From Zonotrichia leucophrys gambelii (lineage: Eukaryota > Chordata > Aves > Passeriformes > Passerellidae), in assembly GCF_028769735.1 (NCBI RefSeq), contig NC_088200.1, positions 68,454,061 to 68,518,060 of the forward strand: a stretch of DNA of 64,000 nucleotides. The letters are read 5' to 3'. Positions 35,753-48,039 of this stretch are shown piece after piece. Positions within the stretch are counted from its first letter, which is position 1. Every line of letters starts with the position of its first letter. The notes under the pieces are model-generated. The model saw nothing but the letters and a program-made list of their open reading frames with translations, was not told where the DNA came from and did not search any database. Both the position numbers and the translations under genes were made by a program.

Positions 35753-37356
35753 AATGCAAGAGTTAAGTCTGATCCACATTTACAAACATTAAAAATTGGT
35801 ATATAAATATTCAAAGAAGGTATGGTCGATGATTTTAATCACTGACAACCCATTTCTAAATTTTGCACAGGAGATCTGAGCTCCATATTATTTTAATGAC
35901 TGCTTTGATAGTATGTAATATTAAATTTTCATACTTTTAAAAAATCTTTCTGTCCACAGTCAAGCACAAGCCTGTATTTGCTTTTTTTATTTAAAGAGGT
36001 AAGATAATATCTCTTGGTAAACTTATTATAATGTTTTAATTTTGTTAACTGTGAGTGTCTGTCTTACACAGTATCTTGCAGGCTATGAATATTCAAGAGA
36101 TCTTCTGCTAAGCAATCTCAATAATCTGTCATGTCACAATCAGAGAAACAGTTTGCATTTTTTACAGGAAATGGACAGAGTCCCAGATATACACTGCCTG
36201 CCAGAATTTATACTTCCCACCACTCAGAGAAGAAATTGTGCAGGATTTACTACCAATGTTACAATCAGGTTGCAATAAATGTTACTTTGAATTAGATGAG
36301 CTTTAATCTACCATGACTTTTGCATCTCTAAGCACCCTGTTGGAGTTCTGCTGTTAATATTAACTGAAGCACGTGGCTCTTTTGTTACTCATTAATGGCC
36401 CTATTTAACAGAAATTGAATTTCCACAGCTGCCATGCACTGCAAGCTCCTAAGCCTGGGTACCCAAAGTGCCGAATCCTGGTGCTGCTGATAGATTGTCC
36501 TATGTAGAGGGTTACAGCTTTCTTCAGGGCTGCCATACCATCTCAAATGGCCTTCCACAGCCTTCTCATCTAGATCCAAGGAGAAGAACCATATCCAGGT
36601 AATGGATGGAACTGTTTCTCGAAGTGCTGACACCTGTTCATTTTAAAAGGCATTCTCTGGACATTACAGGGCTTTCCAAGTATTTCAGGTCACAAGTGTG
36701 ATACCAACCTGAAATGAAACTATTGAACTGTATGAAACTTGATGAAAGCACACTTTTTATTGAGTGGCTGATGGATAATAGGAAAGCACTACAAATTCAA
36801 TGCTTTCTATCTTCCATTTTGCCAAAGGTTATCAAAATTTGATTCTTACTGTTTGCACAATATGTTTCTTAGGGTACAATGTTCCTACTTAACTGAAAAT
36901 TCTCAAATATTCAGAAAAAGCTGAAGACCTTTTCACAAAAATTTAATTTCCATAGCCATTTTACCATTTCAGGTGTCCTAGCTAATCTGGGGACATGGTA
37001 CTTTTTTCTTCATGCTAGCATTTCTAATGATGCAGGACATTTCTGCTAAATATAGGAGCTTAAGATAAATTAATTTGTGATACTTGTTTCTCATGTAACC
37101 TGATCTTGACTAAAATTATCAGAACCTCAAGGAAAGCATTTTGATATAGTACTTGTCAAAGCATATCTTTAGATACAGCTCTTCATATCTTTTTCTTTGT
37201 CAGTCAAGCAGCTTATGTTGGGGTTAGAAAAAGACATTGAATATCAGCTGAGCATCATAATTTACGGAGATGGAATACTCTGATAAAAGCAGCACCACAA
37301 AGAAAGCCTCTCTAGCGTTTCCAACCCGTTTTCTGCCTGTAAATATGTCTTGAACT
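35753..37356. other. Unique AT-rich non-coding sequence
   Basis: No gene or transposon is recognised. The stretches at about 36080-36290 and 36380-36640 have more balanced composition and could be conserved non-coding sequence, but no motif cluster singles them out. Confidence 0.45.
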
Positions 37357-39300
37357 ATCATAAAATCATTAAATCCCAGAATGGTTTGGGTTGCAATGGA
37401 CTTTAAACATCATCCTGTTTCAACCTCCCTGCAGTGTGCAAGAACACCTTCCACTAGACCAAGTTTCTCAAAGGCCTATCCAGCCTGGCCTTAAACACTT
37501 ACAGGGATGGGACATCCACAGCTTTTCTGAGCCTGTTCTAGTGCCTCACCACCCTCCCAGCTAAGGAACATATCTGAAGCCACTCACTGTGAAGGGGCAT
37601 TGGTCCCATCAATGAAAGTTGCTGGCCTTGAGAGTGTGACTGCCAAGAGAGGCACATGAATGGTCAGACTGGGAATTTTCCTTAACATCGATGACATAAT
37701 ATCTAATCTAATCCTGCTGTCTTTTAGTTACCCCCTAGTTCTGTCACTACATGCCCTTGCCAAAAGCCCCTCTCCAGCTCTCCTGTGGGTTCCTTTCAGG
37801 TACTGGGAGGTGCAATTAGGTACCTCAAATCTTTCTCTTTTCCCACCAATCTCAGCTCATCCTTTCCTATTGGAGACTTGCTCCATGCCTCTTATGAACT
37901 TGGCAGCTTTCCTCTGGACTTGTTTCAACAGGTCAATGCCCTCCCTGTGTTGCTCTTTACCACCCATATCCCTGAGGACTGTGAACTCCACCAGAGCAGG
38001 ATCACTACAGCCCAGGATGTCTCCCATTTTGATAGCCCCAATTAACTCACCTGTGTTGGTAACCAACAGACTGAGTAACACAACCCCTCCACGGGGCTCT
38101 GTATTAGCCCTTCCTGTGAGTCAAGAAGTTATTTTCCATGCATTCCAGGAGTTTCCTGGACTGCCTACAGTTTGCTCTGCTATTTCTCCAGCAGATACTA
38201 AGATGTCTGAAGTCTCCCAGTAGGACAAGAGCCTACGAGTGTTATCATCCTTGTAGCTGGAGCAAGAAGGTCTCATCAATAGGCTACTCTTGGTCAGAGA
38301 CCTGGAGTGACACCAACCACAAGATTCCCTTGTTGCCTCAGGCTCTGTTTCTTACCCACAGGCTTTTACCTGCACATTGCTGTTCTACAGTTCACAGGTT
38401 GTCCTTCAGAGATGGCTCATCACACTCAATGAACCTCTTGATACAGAGGGCCCTCCATCCCTCCTTTTTCCCCTGTGCCTCCTGAACAGCCTCTAGTCTT
38501 TGAAAGCTGCACTCCAGTCAGAGGATTCATCCCAACCAGGCTCCAGTAATTGCAGCTAGGACATAGCTTTCCAGCAGCACGGTGGCTTCCAGCTCCTCCT
38601 GTTTGTTGCCAACACTGCATGCACTGCTGTAGATGCACTTCAGCTGGGCAACTGGCCATGTCTTCTTCCTACAGGTACACCATGTACTTCCTGTCAGATC
38701 CTTCTCTGGTGTTTCCCTGTTGGCTCTTGTTACCTCAGGAGTCCCTGGCTTGTCTCCTTAAGACTGCAACTGTGTCTCAGCACACTTGTCCCAGTGTGGT
38801 CAGCACTCTGTGACTTCAGAGTCAGCAGCAGAGAAACCTTGCTAGCACAAAGGTGTCCCTTCTAACCTTCGCCTCTCATCCTGCAGCTGGCCAGGGATAA
38901 GTCTGACATTGCTCCTCTATCCCAACACTTCTAGCTCTGCAAGTGAGATACTAGTTTCACCAAGCAAAAAGGCTCCTCCTTCATTGAGAAACATCTGATG
39001 TCAGCATGCTGGTGCTGCATAAGCCTTTCTGCTGTCAAAGAGCACAAGCTCTTTGCAGTGGGGCCATATATTAATAGACTCAATCTGTCTGTTTCTTACA
39101 ATGTTGCTGTCTTCTACTGGAAGAATAGAGGAGAATATGACTTGTGCCCCAGATTCCCTTATCCACTGCCCCAAGACCCTTGAAGGCATTTGTGGTCACC
39201 CTCGCACTACATGCTGCCACTTCACCTCCACTGTGGAAGAGCAGTAAAAGGTAGTGGTCCATCACCCAGCAATTTTCAGCCTGTTGTCTGCAGGTGTTTT
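37357..39300 (-). mobile_element. CR1 LINE, antisense, internally deleted (endonuclease joined to 3' UTR)
   Basis: The plus strand begins with the complement of the CR1 terminus (ATCATAAAATCATTAAATC, then AGAATGGTTTGGGTTG) and follows the CR1 3' untranslated region to about 37960. Decayed ORF2 endonuclease sequence then follows to about 38648. The reverse transcriptase region, which should separate them by well over a kilobase, is absent. About 100 bases of unrelated sequence (roughly 37571-37675) interrupt the 3' UTR between the CTCACCACCCTC block and the ATATCTAATCTAAT block. Beyond 38650 the match becomes uncertain; the stretch to about 39300 may be ORF1 or upstream CR1. The copy is old, with many stops and frameshifts. 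Confidence 0.8.
37963..38648 (-). pseudogene. Decayed CR1 ORF2 endonuclease domain
   Basis: Translated from the minus strand, pieces of the APE-type endonuclease of CR1 ORF2 appear in the right order: GNKQEELEATVLLESY near the N-terminal side, AITGAW where the family has a Trp-rich motif, ALVLLGDF at the catalytic GDF motif, and LGCSDPALVEFTVLRD at the C-terminal side. The SDH catalytic motif reads SDP, so the histidine is lost. In-frame stops and at least one frame change separate the pieces. This domain nicks target DNA for LINE insertion; this copy cannot act. It runs straight into 3' UTR sequence without a reverse transcriptase. Confidence 0.82.
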
Positions 39301-40183
39301 ACGGACCCTGCCTACCTTAAGGAGGGAGAATCTGCAGTACAAATGTTTTATTTCCATGCTAATAATTAGCAGAGAATTTTATTTTCTCTCATAACTCCAA
39401 GCTCTCAATATTGTCAGGATTGCATGCAGGGTTCCTATTTATCTCTGAGATAGAAATTGACTGGAATTCCACAATTTGTTGTCTGCTGCAACTTTGATTT
39501 TCTCATTTTTCCAGACATACACAACATTCCAAAAGTTTTGTAAATTCATGCTAAGAACGTATGTTCGGATAATTGCAGTATTAAAATTACTAACTACAGA
39601 TTAAAATCTTAAGGTTATAAAATGTAATAAAATAAACTAAATACAAGTTAAATACACCAGAGACTGTGATTCTTAGCCAGCATGAAAATTCACTATATTT
39701 AGTGGGACTGCTTATAAACTGCAGGACTGATCTACAATGTTTCCAGAATCTACACCAGTGTTAGTCAGCAGATCATAGAAAGTATGATTTTACAGTCTTT
39801 CTAATTAGCATGAATTAATGGTTATCAGCACTGGATATACGTTTTTTAAAAAATTCAAATATAGCAAAAATCAATATAATTTAGGAGAAAATTGCTGCTA
39901 AACTTCATGTTAATTCAATATGTAGGCAGTTTTTTTCAAGTTTTGTTTTGATTTCCTTGGGTAATCCCTACATGTCATACTTATTGACTTTCATATTAAA
40001 CAGAGAATTTTAATTAAGACTAAATTCAGCTGGAGGAAAACAAAGGCCCAATATAGTCTCTATTGTATATGTACAGAAAGACATTACTATTGTTATTGGC
40101 AATAGTTGTTAGTGCTTTTTGTTTCCCACTCTCAGAAAGGTTCACATAACATACTTAACACTGTCCAGATGGTCATTTATACC
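39301..40183. other. Unique AT-rich non-coding sequence
   Basis: No gene, RNA or repeat is recognised. Confidence 0.5.
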
Positions 40184-40640
40184 GGATTGTAGAATCACAA
40201 AATATCTCAAATTGGAAGAGACTCATAAGGGCCAGCAAGTCCAACTCCTTGCTCTTCACAGGACTACTTAAAATTAAACAATAAAAGGATCATCCAGCTG
40301 CTCCTTCAACTCAATCAGACCTCTGATCACCTCCCTGGGTAGACTGTTCTAGTGACTGACCACTCTTTGGGTTCAGAACTCTTCTCTCTACAAGATCCCC
40401 TCTATCATCAAGGAAGTCCACAGCTCCTTCAAATGTACATTAAGTTAGTTTGAATATGATTCTGAATTTACCTAATTCAAAATCCTAATCAAGCTAACTT
40501 AATGTACATTTGATTCCAGCATTCAGATAATTTATAAAATATACTAATGAGCACTGACCCTAAAATTGAACCCTGTGGAACTACCTATTTCTTGATTTTT
40601 CCATGCATTTGAAGTTTTGCATGTTTCTCTAAGCAACCTC
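40184..40640 (-). mobile_element. Decayed CR1 LINE fragment, antisense, interrupted by a palindrome
   Basis: GAATCACAAAATATCTCAAATTGGAAGAGACTCATAAGGGCCAGCAAGTCCAACTCC is the complement of an older CR1 3' end with the AAGTCCAACTCC hallmark. CTGATCACCTCCCTGGGTAGACTGTTCTAGTG and GACCACTCTTTGGGTTCAGAACTCTTCTC follow. After an 81-bp palindrome (40431-40511) a stretch like GAGCACTGACCCTAAAATTGAACCCTGTGGAACTAC matches another CR1 block. The sequence from about 40640 to 43000 may hold further, very decayed CR1 parts. Confidence 0.75.
40431..40511. repeat. 81-bp near-perfect palindrome inside CR1
   Basis: Two 38-base arms (40431-40468 and 40474-40511) are complementary except at four positions, with a 5-base centre. 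The outer 18 bases, AAATGTACATTAAGTTAG, pair perfectly with their partner. The whole could fold into one long hairpin. It is AT-rich and unlike the CR1 on either side. The form resembles a tiny fold-back or MITE-like element, but the sequence does not match one I know and no clear target duplication is visible. Confidence 0.9.
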
Positions 40641-43640
40641 TATTAGGTTACTTGCTTTGCGGATTTTAAAAAAATCTTTAAACATCTGAGAAACATTTTA
40701 AAATTAAAGTCACATAAGATAATTTTAGTTCCACAGCTGGTTTTTTTTTTAGGATAAAATTTCAATAAGAATTATTTAAATGCTCAGAAGTGGTTGCTTC
40801 AACCCAAAATACAGCTGAAATTAGTAGTCACTTGCGCTGCATGGTAGGTATACAGACTAGTTGTTCTTCAGACAATTTTTAAAAAATAGAATGAAGAAGT
40901 TTTTATTCATTCTTCTGTGGATAAAATATACCAGACAATGCATCTATCAAAATGAACAGAAGGATCACCAGAAATGCAAAATCCACAATTTCACCCAAGC
41001 CATGTACTCCAGTGTTTCAGTGGCATTACCACTGGAAATATTTTTTGCTGATTTCTGCCTTGACCTTTTTTCCATCTTGCAATCTGAGCTCATTAGAACT
41101 CTCCACACAAGGCAGAACAAGCCATTCTTTTCCTTTTAGCAAGCACCCTTCTAATTATATCAGTAATTGGCTCCCAGTGCTTTCCTAACCTTTTCTTGGA
41201 GATAAACATTTACAGAACTCTCAGCTCTTTCTCCCAGATCACACTTGCTCACACACTGTCCTTTTCTGGATTCACCTCAATTTATTTGTGATTACATGCC
41301 CAGACCCAGATGTTCCTTTGGTACAAGATCACACATGTTACTCAGGAAGCAATATTGTCACCCATTCGTGTTTTTCTTGCATGAGATAATAACCAAATTT
41401 TCCTTAACAGCACACATGAGATAATAACCAAATTTTCCTCCTTTGTACTTGTGGAGTTACTCTGTCAACATGTTAGCTTGTCTTCTCTTGAGTTTCATCC
41501 TAATTTTTCCCCAGATCGTGTTATAGTATTTTTCCCCCTGCAGTTGGTCATCTCTAAATATAAATAAGAGTTTTTAATTTGCATTAAAATCTGAAGAGCC
41601 TTAGACCCTTTAAGGAATCATGAAAGGTACATATACCCATTTCAACATTTTCTCTAAGTCTTGCTATTCGCCTCTGCAATATTTTCAATTGAAATAGTGT
41701 TTCATTTTTTTCACCCTTTTAGGCTACTATATTAACCAACATCAAAAGCTGGTGGCATTTATTGTATCTCCCCTATCGAAATGTCTTTTCACATATAACT
41801 TGTTAACTTTATAACTTGTTTTGACTTACTTTGTTCTCAATAAATCCAGCCTAGTTATTACACTCTTCCTTATTATTTCTCAAAACCTCAAATCTTGGAA
41901 TTGAACTAGCTCATTAGTCCATGTTTTCTGTATCTCCCTTTTCCACATAAAAGTTAGTACCAGGCACTATGCTTGCCAGTTTTCTAGTGCTCCTGTTGCA
42001 CAGCAGTCCTCCACCATTTCCCAAAGGCAAATTCCAACCCTTTTGAAATTGCTTAGGCAACATCACTAAGCATACTACTATAAAGTTTATTTAACCAATT
42101 TTAAAACATCTAATTTATCTAAGTGATCTCTTATCTGTCTTTTCCAATGTTCAGCTTGAAACCTTTGTCATCAGTAGCGCTACCCGCCTGCTCCTGAGAG
42201 ATCTTTTTGTGAAGACTAAATGTAACAAGGCTTATATATATCATGTGATGATTAGAAAGGGTTTTCTTTTTCCTTCAATTTCCTTTTGCCTGTGGAACTT
42301 ATAATTAACTCATTTTAAAATGCTATCCTTTTACCCCTGACATTTTCTGCTACTTAACCTCATTTCATACCTTGACTTTCAACTTTGTTACTACATATTC
42401 ACATTATACTTCTCAATCAGACTGTCAACTAAATAACCAAGTTTGCATTTTTTTGCAAACTTGGCTAATTTGCATGTTTAGTAACTCGCTGCCATGACTT
42501 CAGCTTATTTACTCTACCTAGCTGTGCTATTCTATGCAGTTTTCTCCCAGTGTAACCTTAAGTAACAATTCTGAGAGCTAATTGAAGTCTGTTTTCTGGA
42601 AGTCCATAATGTTTGGGGTTTTTTTGCTTCTTCTTCTCTTCCCAAAGATCACAAAATCTTATGTCACTTTCAATAATTTTCAGTTCAAAACCTCAGACAG
42701 CGTCATCCTTGATTTCCCCTCTCTATTTGTTCCTTAGCAAAAGAAAGGTTTCACCAGTCAGTTCCTGTATTCTATTGGACAGTCTGGGTCTTCACTTGGA
42801 TTTGTTACAATCTTCCATGAGCACTGTTTTTCACCTGGTGTGTTCTACATCTTTTTGACATAAATTATCACCCATACTTCTACCATATAAGTCTGCATTT
42901 TGTATCATAGACTTTGAACAAGTCTAACTCCATGTGTACTCAAAACCTCAGGGCAAGCATAGTCTTTCTCATGTTCAAGATCACACTTTTTTCTGCCTGA
43001 GCAAAGTATACACAGGAATACTAGCATTCCAGTAATAAGTAATGCCACAAAACACATAATACTATAGAAAATATATTTGTGACTGTGTATTAAGATTTTC
43101 AGCTTCTCCTGTTAGTACCCACATTGTTTCACTTATGTGCTCACATGCAAGATTTTTTTTCTTATCTGTCTTGAATGAATATACTAGATTTTGCTGTCTT
43201 ATCTGAAGACAATTTATGATCATCTACTTTTTCTTCTTACATCTTGCTTCTTGATCTTTACTTAATTAGTAGGTCAAAGTGCAAAGGTGGCTTCTCCCTA
43301 TGTCTACATAAATTCATTCTTGTCCAGTAGCCTATAAGGATCACTGCAAGAGGTTTTATATTTCTTTTGAAAAATTCCAGCATTATCAATGTTACTCAAA
43401 CATTTGAGTTCAAATTATGTTGGGTGTAAGGGGCAAGAGGTTGTGCTTCATTTTTAAAATAAGACCAGAGAATTTAAAGGAATATCTCTGTTTACATTTC
43501 AAGTAAGCATAAGGAAACATTGAAGCTTATTTCTGTATTCAGTAATAAGAAGGTGCTTTAGAAGTTCTTTTTTTTTTTACTGAATTCAGTAAAACCCGAG
43601 AATTCTCCTCTTTTATTTGATTGATTCATAGTTGCCTATT
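40641..43640. other. Non-coding sequence, perhaps partly ancient LINE
   Basis: Scattered phrases, such as TTTTTGTGAAGACTAAATG at about 42204 and TGCCAGTTTTCTAG at about 41971, recall antisense CR1/L3 sequence, but no continuous match can be followed. Frames of 78-92 aa at 40861-41188 and 81 aa at 42613-42858 lack motifs. No exon is recognised. Confidence 0.3.
41380..41439. repeat. 25-bp direct repeat with 35-bp period
   Basis: CATGAGATAATAACCAAATTTTCCT occurs twice without mismatch (41380-41404 and 41415-41439), separated by 10 bases. It is a recent local duplication; the spacer may be the remainder of one unit. Confidence 0.92.
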
Positions 43641-44141
43641 TCAGAACTCCCTGAGCCTTCTTTGGTTTCTGAGATCCTTGGATACAATGTACCTGAGCAG
43701 CCAGTACCCTGATGCAGTAACTTGGACAATTCTTTTCTGATCTTCTTCAGCCTTTTTTTGTCCATTTTTTTCACTAGGGGCCCAGCTGTTGCTCTTAAGG
43801 CTAGATACCAAGCAATTAATTATTATACTTTCATAATTTTTTCGACAGGATGCTGAAGAACTCAAATAGTGAGCAGATGAGTACCTAGGTACAGTACTTC
43901 TTGTGATGTGCAGACTACAAGGAAACTGTAGCATCAGAGACTGGCAGCCATGCCCCAGCAGAGCTGGTAGCACTGCCCACACCTGACAGCTCCCCTGGCT
44001 CCAGGGGTAAGGAGGGGTAAGTACACGCACTCCACAAACCAGCAGTGGAAAAGAAACCAACACACTCACATGAAAAGCAGCTGAGACTGCAGAAGACATG
44101 GATGAAAACATCAAGTACTGGATATGATAATCATTAATCAT
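43641..44141 (-). other. 166-codon open frame, unrecognised
   Basis: One of the longest open frames outside identified repeats. The N-terminal half is hydrophobic and the C-terminal part basic and glutamine/lysine-rich. I recognise no domain, signal peptide with clear cleavage context, or splice structure. Composition here is more balanced than in the flanks, which lowers stop density. It is probably not a gene, though an lncRNA exon or decayed transposon is possible. Confidence 0.12.
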
Positions 44142-46309
44142 GTGAAAGTCTCATACCAAATGAAGCAATATCTCAAGGCATTTCAGAGTCCCTAAAGCAC
44201 AAGAAAAATGTCAACAACTGCACTTCTGAAGTGATCAAAGTATTTGGTTAAGATGGTAGGGATGACAATAAAGAATAAGAACAAGAAGAAAACTGTTGGA
44301 GATTTTTTCAGGGATGGCCTAGAAGGCAGCTGTGAGGAGCAGATTCTCACAGCCTGTTTCTGTGAACAGCAGAGGTTCTCAGGTTATTTTTAACTACAGG
44401 TAAAAGTGACAAGCATGAAGGCCTTGAGAGCCTTGCACATCAGAGTTCTCAGGCAGCTTTCTCATAACAAGTGGATGTTCTATCTTTGGCTGTTTTGGGA
44501 AAGCAAGAATAATTTTGAGAACCCAAATCTTGGTATTGGAAACATAAGGTGGAGTTGGTATGTTATCTCTGACCTATTGTGAGCTCAGATTTTGCAATAT
44601 GCATGAAGTGAATTAACACTGTTATAAAAGGTGACTGATTGATCAATAAAGTGGAGTCGATGCTGACCAACGCAAGGTGGGTCGTCTCCCCTCCAATTTC
44701 AATAGAAAACTGCTTCAGAGAACATTTGGTGCTGTAAATCTCCATGTCCTAACTGAAATTATGAAATCTCCCCTTCTCTGACAGTTCTAGGGGAGCATAC
44801 AATAATTGTTTACCACAAATGTTATTATTCTGCACATTAAATTAAAACCCAAACATAGAAATGCTTCCTGAAACCATTGAACATAAGTAGCCTCTTAGCG
44901 TATCCCTTTCTACCTTATCTTAATAAAACTACAGTTCTGGATTGGCGCCTATGACTCATGCATGAAGTTTATTTGTTCTGAATTCCTCTTTTAACCTGAT
45001 TTACACATTGTGTTGGGCAAAACAGCACCTGGACAATAGACGGTCGGTAGCTGAAAAATTTTAAAACCAGAAGGTTTGCTTTTTCTCATAAAATTCTTAA
45101 AGCCAGTACACTTTCAAGAATAAGCAGTAACAGACGTTACAGATGACAGGAAAGGAAGTCTTTGTCCAAGGAAGCACAGGAATAGTTCTATGACAAAATC
45201 CAACTCATATGTGTACCATCAAAACTAGGCAATTAAGTTTTAAGAGAGTGTTTTCAGAAGTCTTATGAGCTGTTTTATGTGTTGCTCTTCATGCTTTATT
45301 CCTTCTATCCAGATCAAGATTTTACCCCTAGAATGCCTGTGTAGAGAAAGAAAAGAAACCTTTTTTAAAAAAAAAACACTCAATACCTTATCTATATTTA
45401 TGTGCAATTATTTGTACTGCTAACCGGTTTCTCCATTAAAATAAACAGAATAGTTCTAACTTAAAGCAGTAACAATGGCCAGCTTGCATGGAAAAAAATG
45501 TGGTGGAGTTTACAAAGTGTAAATGGGGGGAGGAGACATCTCCTGTAAAGTGGTGGCAGTTAACATCAGGTCTAACTGCCTGTGCTGAGGAATGGACAGT
45601 AAGCTTCATCCAGACCTTACACAATTAACATAGCAAGAAAAATTGTCTTATCTATGTTTTCAACAAATACAGAACATCAGGCTTCCCAGCATAAGCTGAC
45701 TGAATTGGTATTAAACTTCATGTACAGCAATTATCACATTAATTAAAAGATGTAATGGGCAGTGGCACATACCCTAGAGAATTCTAGAGAGAGAAAAGAT
45801 TAGGGATTGGTGTTTCTCAGACACTGAAATAGAGCAAGAGACATTGTCTAACCTCTGAGGAACTTCTATGTTCTTTGAATGGGACAATTGCAACCTTCTA
45901 GAAATGCAACTCAAAATTTTCAAATGGGCTGTAAACATGAATTCTCAAAACCTGGGGTTCTTAAAATTTTTATCTCAAAGGAATTATCTCAGTAGCTGCA
46001 GCACATTTCATAAAATGTCTCTAGTAAAAAAACCTCTTTTTTATTCTAAAATCGGGTTTTAGAGTATGCAGACACTCCTACCACAGACCATAATTTGCAT
46101 GACATATCTTCTCATGTTGATGAGAAACAAATCAGGCGTTCAAGTTTCTCTTTTGCTGCCAGTTATTGTCAAGAGCCAAATTTTGTTCTACTTTTCTTAA
46201 ACCAAAATTGTACTTTAGTTTCTTAATTGCATGAGAGTTTAATGCAAACCACAGAATGAAAAAGAGAGACCAACAGGTAAGCCCTGTGTTGCAACCCAAA
46301 TTGGAGACT
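44142..46309. other. Unique AT-rich non-coding sequence
   Basis: No gene or repeat family is recognised. An A-rich run lies at 45361-45377. Frames of 60-64 aa are unremarkable. Confidence 0.5.
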
Positions 46310-46395
46310 GTCCACTGACCTCTTTGTGACCTGTAGGAAATTCCTAGCTTGTGTTGATTATAAAAATGGGGCAGAGCAATAATAAAAAATGTAGG
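46310..46395 (+). repeat. Possible MIR-like SINE fragment, sense
   Basis: The words TGACCTCTTTGTGACCTGTAGG, a stretch where MIR has its CCTCAGTTTCC block, then ATAAAAATGGGGCAGAGCAATAATAA, follow the order of the MIR core (GTGACCTTGGGCAAG ... AAAATGGGGATAATAATA). Divergence is high, so this is a suggestion only. Confidence 0.3.
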
Positions 46396-46672
46396 ATTTA
46401 GGATTTTCTTTAGGTGCTTATTTCTGTAGGTGCAGCTTGACTGGAGTCACACCCAAGCCATAGGAGGAAGAATAAACTGAGGCCAAATGCTCACTTGACT
46501 CCTACTAGTGACACTGAGGAAGAAGAATTGTGGAGTATGTCTGTGAGGTTTTCATGATCCCTGTGTGGATTGCCATCATCATGTTTATTCTCTGTTAGTA
46601 AAAGCTCCTACAGACAGGTAAGAGCTCAGTGAAGTTAGCCAGGCATCCCACTCTGGACACCAGGCTAAGAAA
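46396..46672. other. Unique non-coding sequence
   Basis: Nothing recognisable is seen here. Confidence 0.5.
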
Positions 46673-46717
46673 TACCACCAGCTACCACACAAGATACCAC
46701 ATAATACCACACAAGAG
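46673..46717. repeat. Imperfect tandem TACCACACAAGA repeat
   Basis: Four TACCAC-led units of 10-12 bases start at 46673, 46683, 46695 and 46705. Two are nearly identical (TACCACACAAGA). Confidence 0.8.
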
Positions 46718-48039
46718 AACCACACAGGAGAGTTTTCCAGTGCCAGCTGGACTGTCAATACAGAGTCATTTGCTCTGAAAGAAACAGGCAAATTCTGCTA
46801 TCTTCTAGATCACTGCATCAGCCTTTTCTGTGTTTTTATTGTGACAACACAGGAGGCTTCCCAATAGAGAATAGGTTTCATTGGCATCACACAACAAATG
46901 GCAATCATGACTTTTCCATCAGCTTTGTGATGGTAAACTACATTAGTTCACATCATTGTTCGGAGCTTAAAATGCTGCCTTGTGAAATTATTAACTATTT
47001 TTAAAAATAAAAATTATTCTATATTTCAATCATTTTATGTCCCAGAGAAGCTGGGATCTATTTTATGAGAACTCTTTTATTAATTATCACCAAACACACT
47101 TCAAAACTTGTTCAGTTTTAAAAAAACCCGAACCCAAATACAGATGATTGACCTCCATGAAATTCAAACCGAGCAAGGTAAATCTTGATAAAATGTCAGT
47201 TGAAATTAATTTATCAGTCAGGAAAAAATATATAATATGGTAGACCCTGGGGGATTAGAGAGAAGAATGTTTTCCCCACTTGAGAATTTAAATCTGTATC
47301 ATTGACTCTTCAAAAAAGGGAAATTATTTCTTTGTTCTTACTATCTCACTTTGTATTTTCCTTCCAGGAAAAAAAAGATACAAGGCTTGTAACTTTCTTA
47401 GAGAAAAAAAGAAAAAAAGAAAGAAAAGGAAAGAAAAAAAATTTAAAGAGCACATTGTGATAGTAATCCTACTGAGAATTGCTGATTAAGAATTTTCTTT
47501 GAAATAGATTTTAATTTAGATATCTAGAGGAGATTTTGTGAAATCCACTTGAAGTCTGATATCCATACCTCAAAAAGTAGCAATTTTGCTGGAACCTGAA
47601 ATTGCAAAGATTTTTGTTTCTACCCATTAGACAATAATGCTATAATTTATCTTGTCATTCCAAATGTGTCTTTAAAGGTGCTATTTTCACATGTAGTCCT
47701 TCTTGTTCTGTCAAAATTACCAGTTTGAAATTAGAAGGAAAATTGTTGTCACAGTGACAATAGTTTGACACCTTATTGTACAGTGGTCTGGACACAGTGG
47801 TCTGAGTCAGCCTGAGTGAGCAACACGATCCTAATGGAATGTCTTGCCATGTTTGCACATATGCATTGCCTATCCACCTCCAACACATAAACAAACCACT
47901 CCACAACAACATGTCAATTTACAGCTGCAATGACATTTTGCTTTCTAAAGAACTTCCTCACCAAGGGCATAATAGAGAGGGAATAACATTCAAGGCACGA
48001 CTCTCCCGGTGATGTGCAATCAAAGCAGTCCACACACAC
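46718..48039. other. Unique AT-rich non-coding sequence with a purine tract
   Basis: A purine tract of A and G lies at 47401-47440. Its composition recalls the AAAAG array at 9746-9973 but it is irregular. No gene is recognised; the 85-aa minus frame at 47655-47912 has no motif. Confidence 0.5.

Noticed and set aside
37660..38223. 187-aa plus-strand frame, the longest in the window
   Set aside because: It is the antisense of the CR1 3' UTR and endonuclease sequence, so it is not a gene.
40641..43640. A continuous long CR1/L3 element
   Set aside because: Only scattered phrases match; no ordered chain of blocks could be followed, so it is mentioned only as a possibility.
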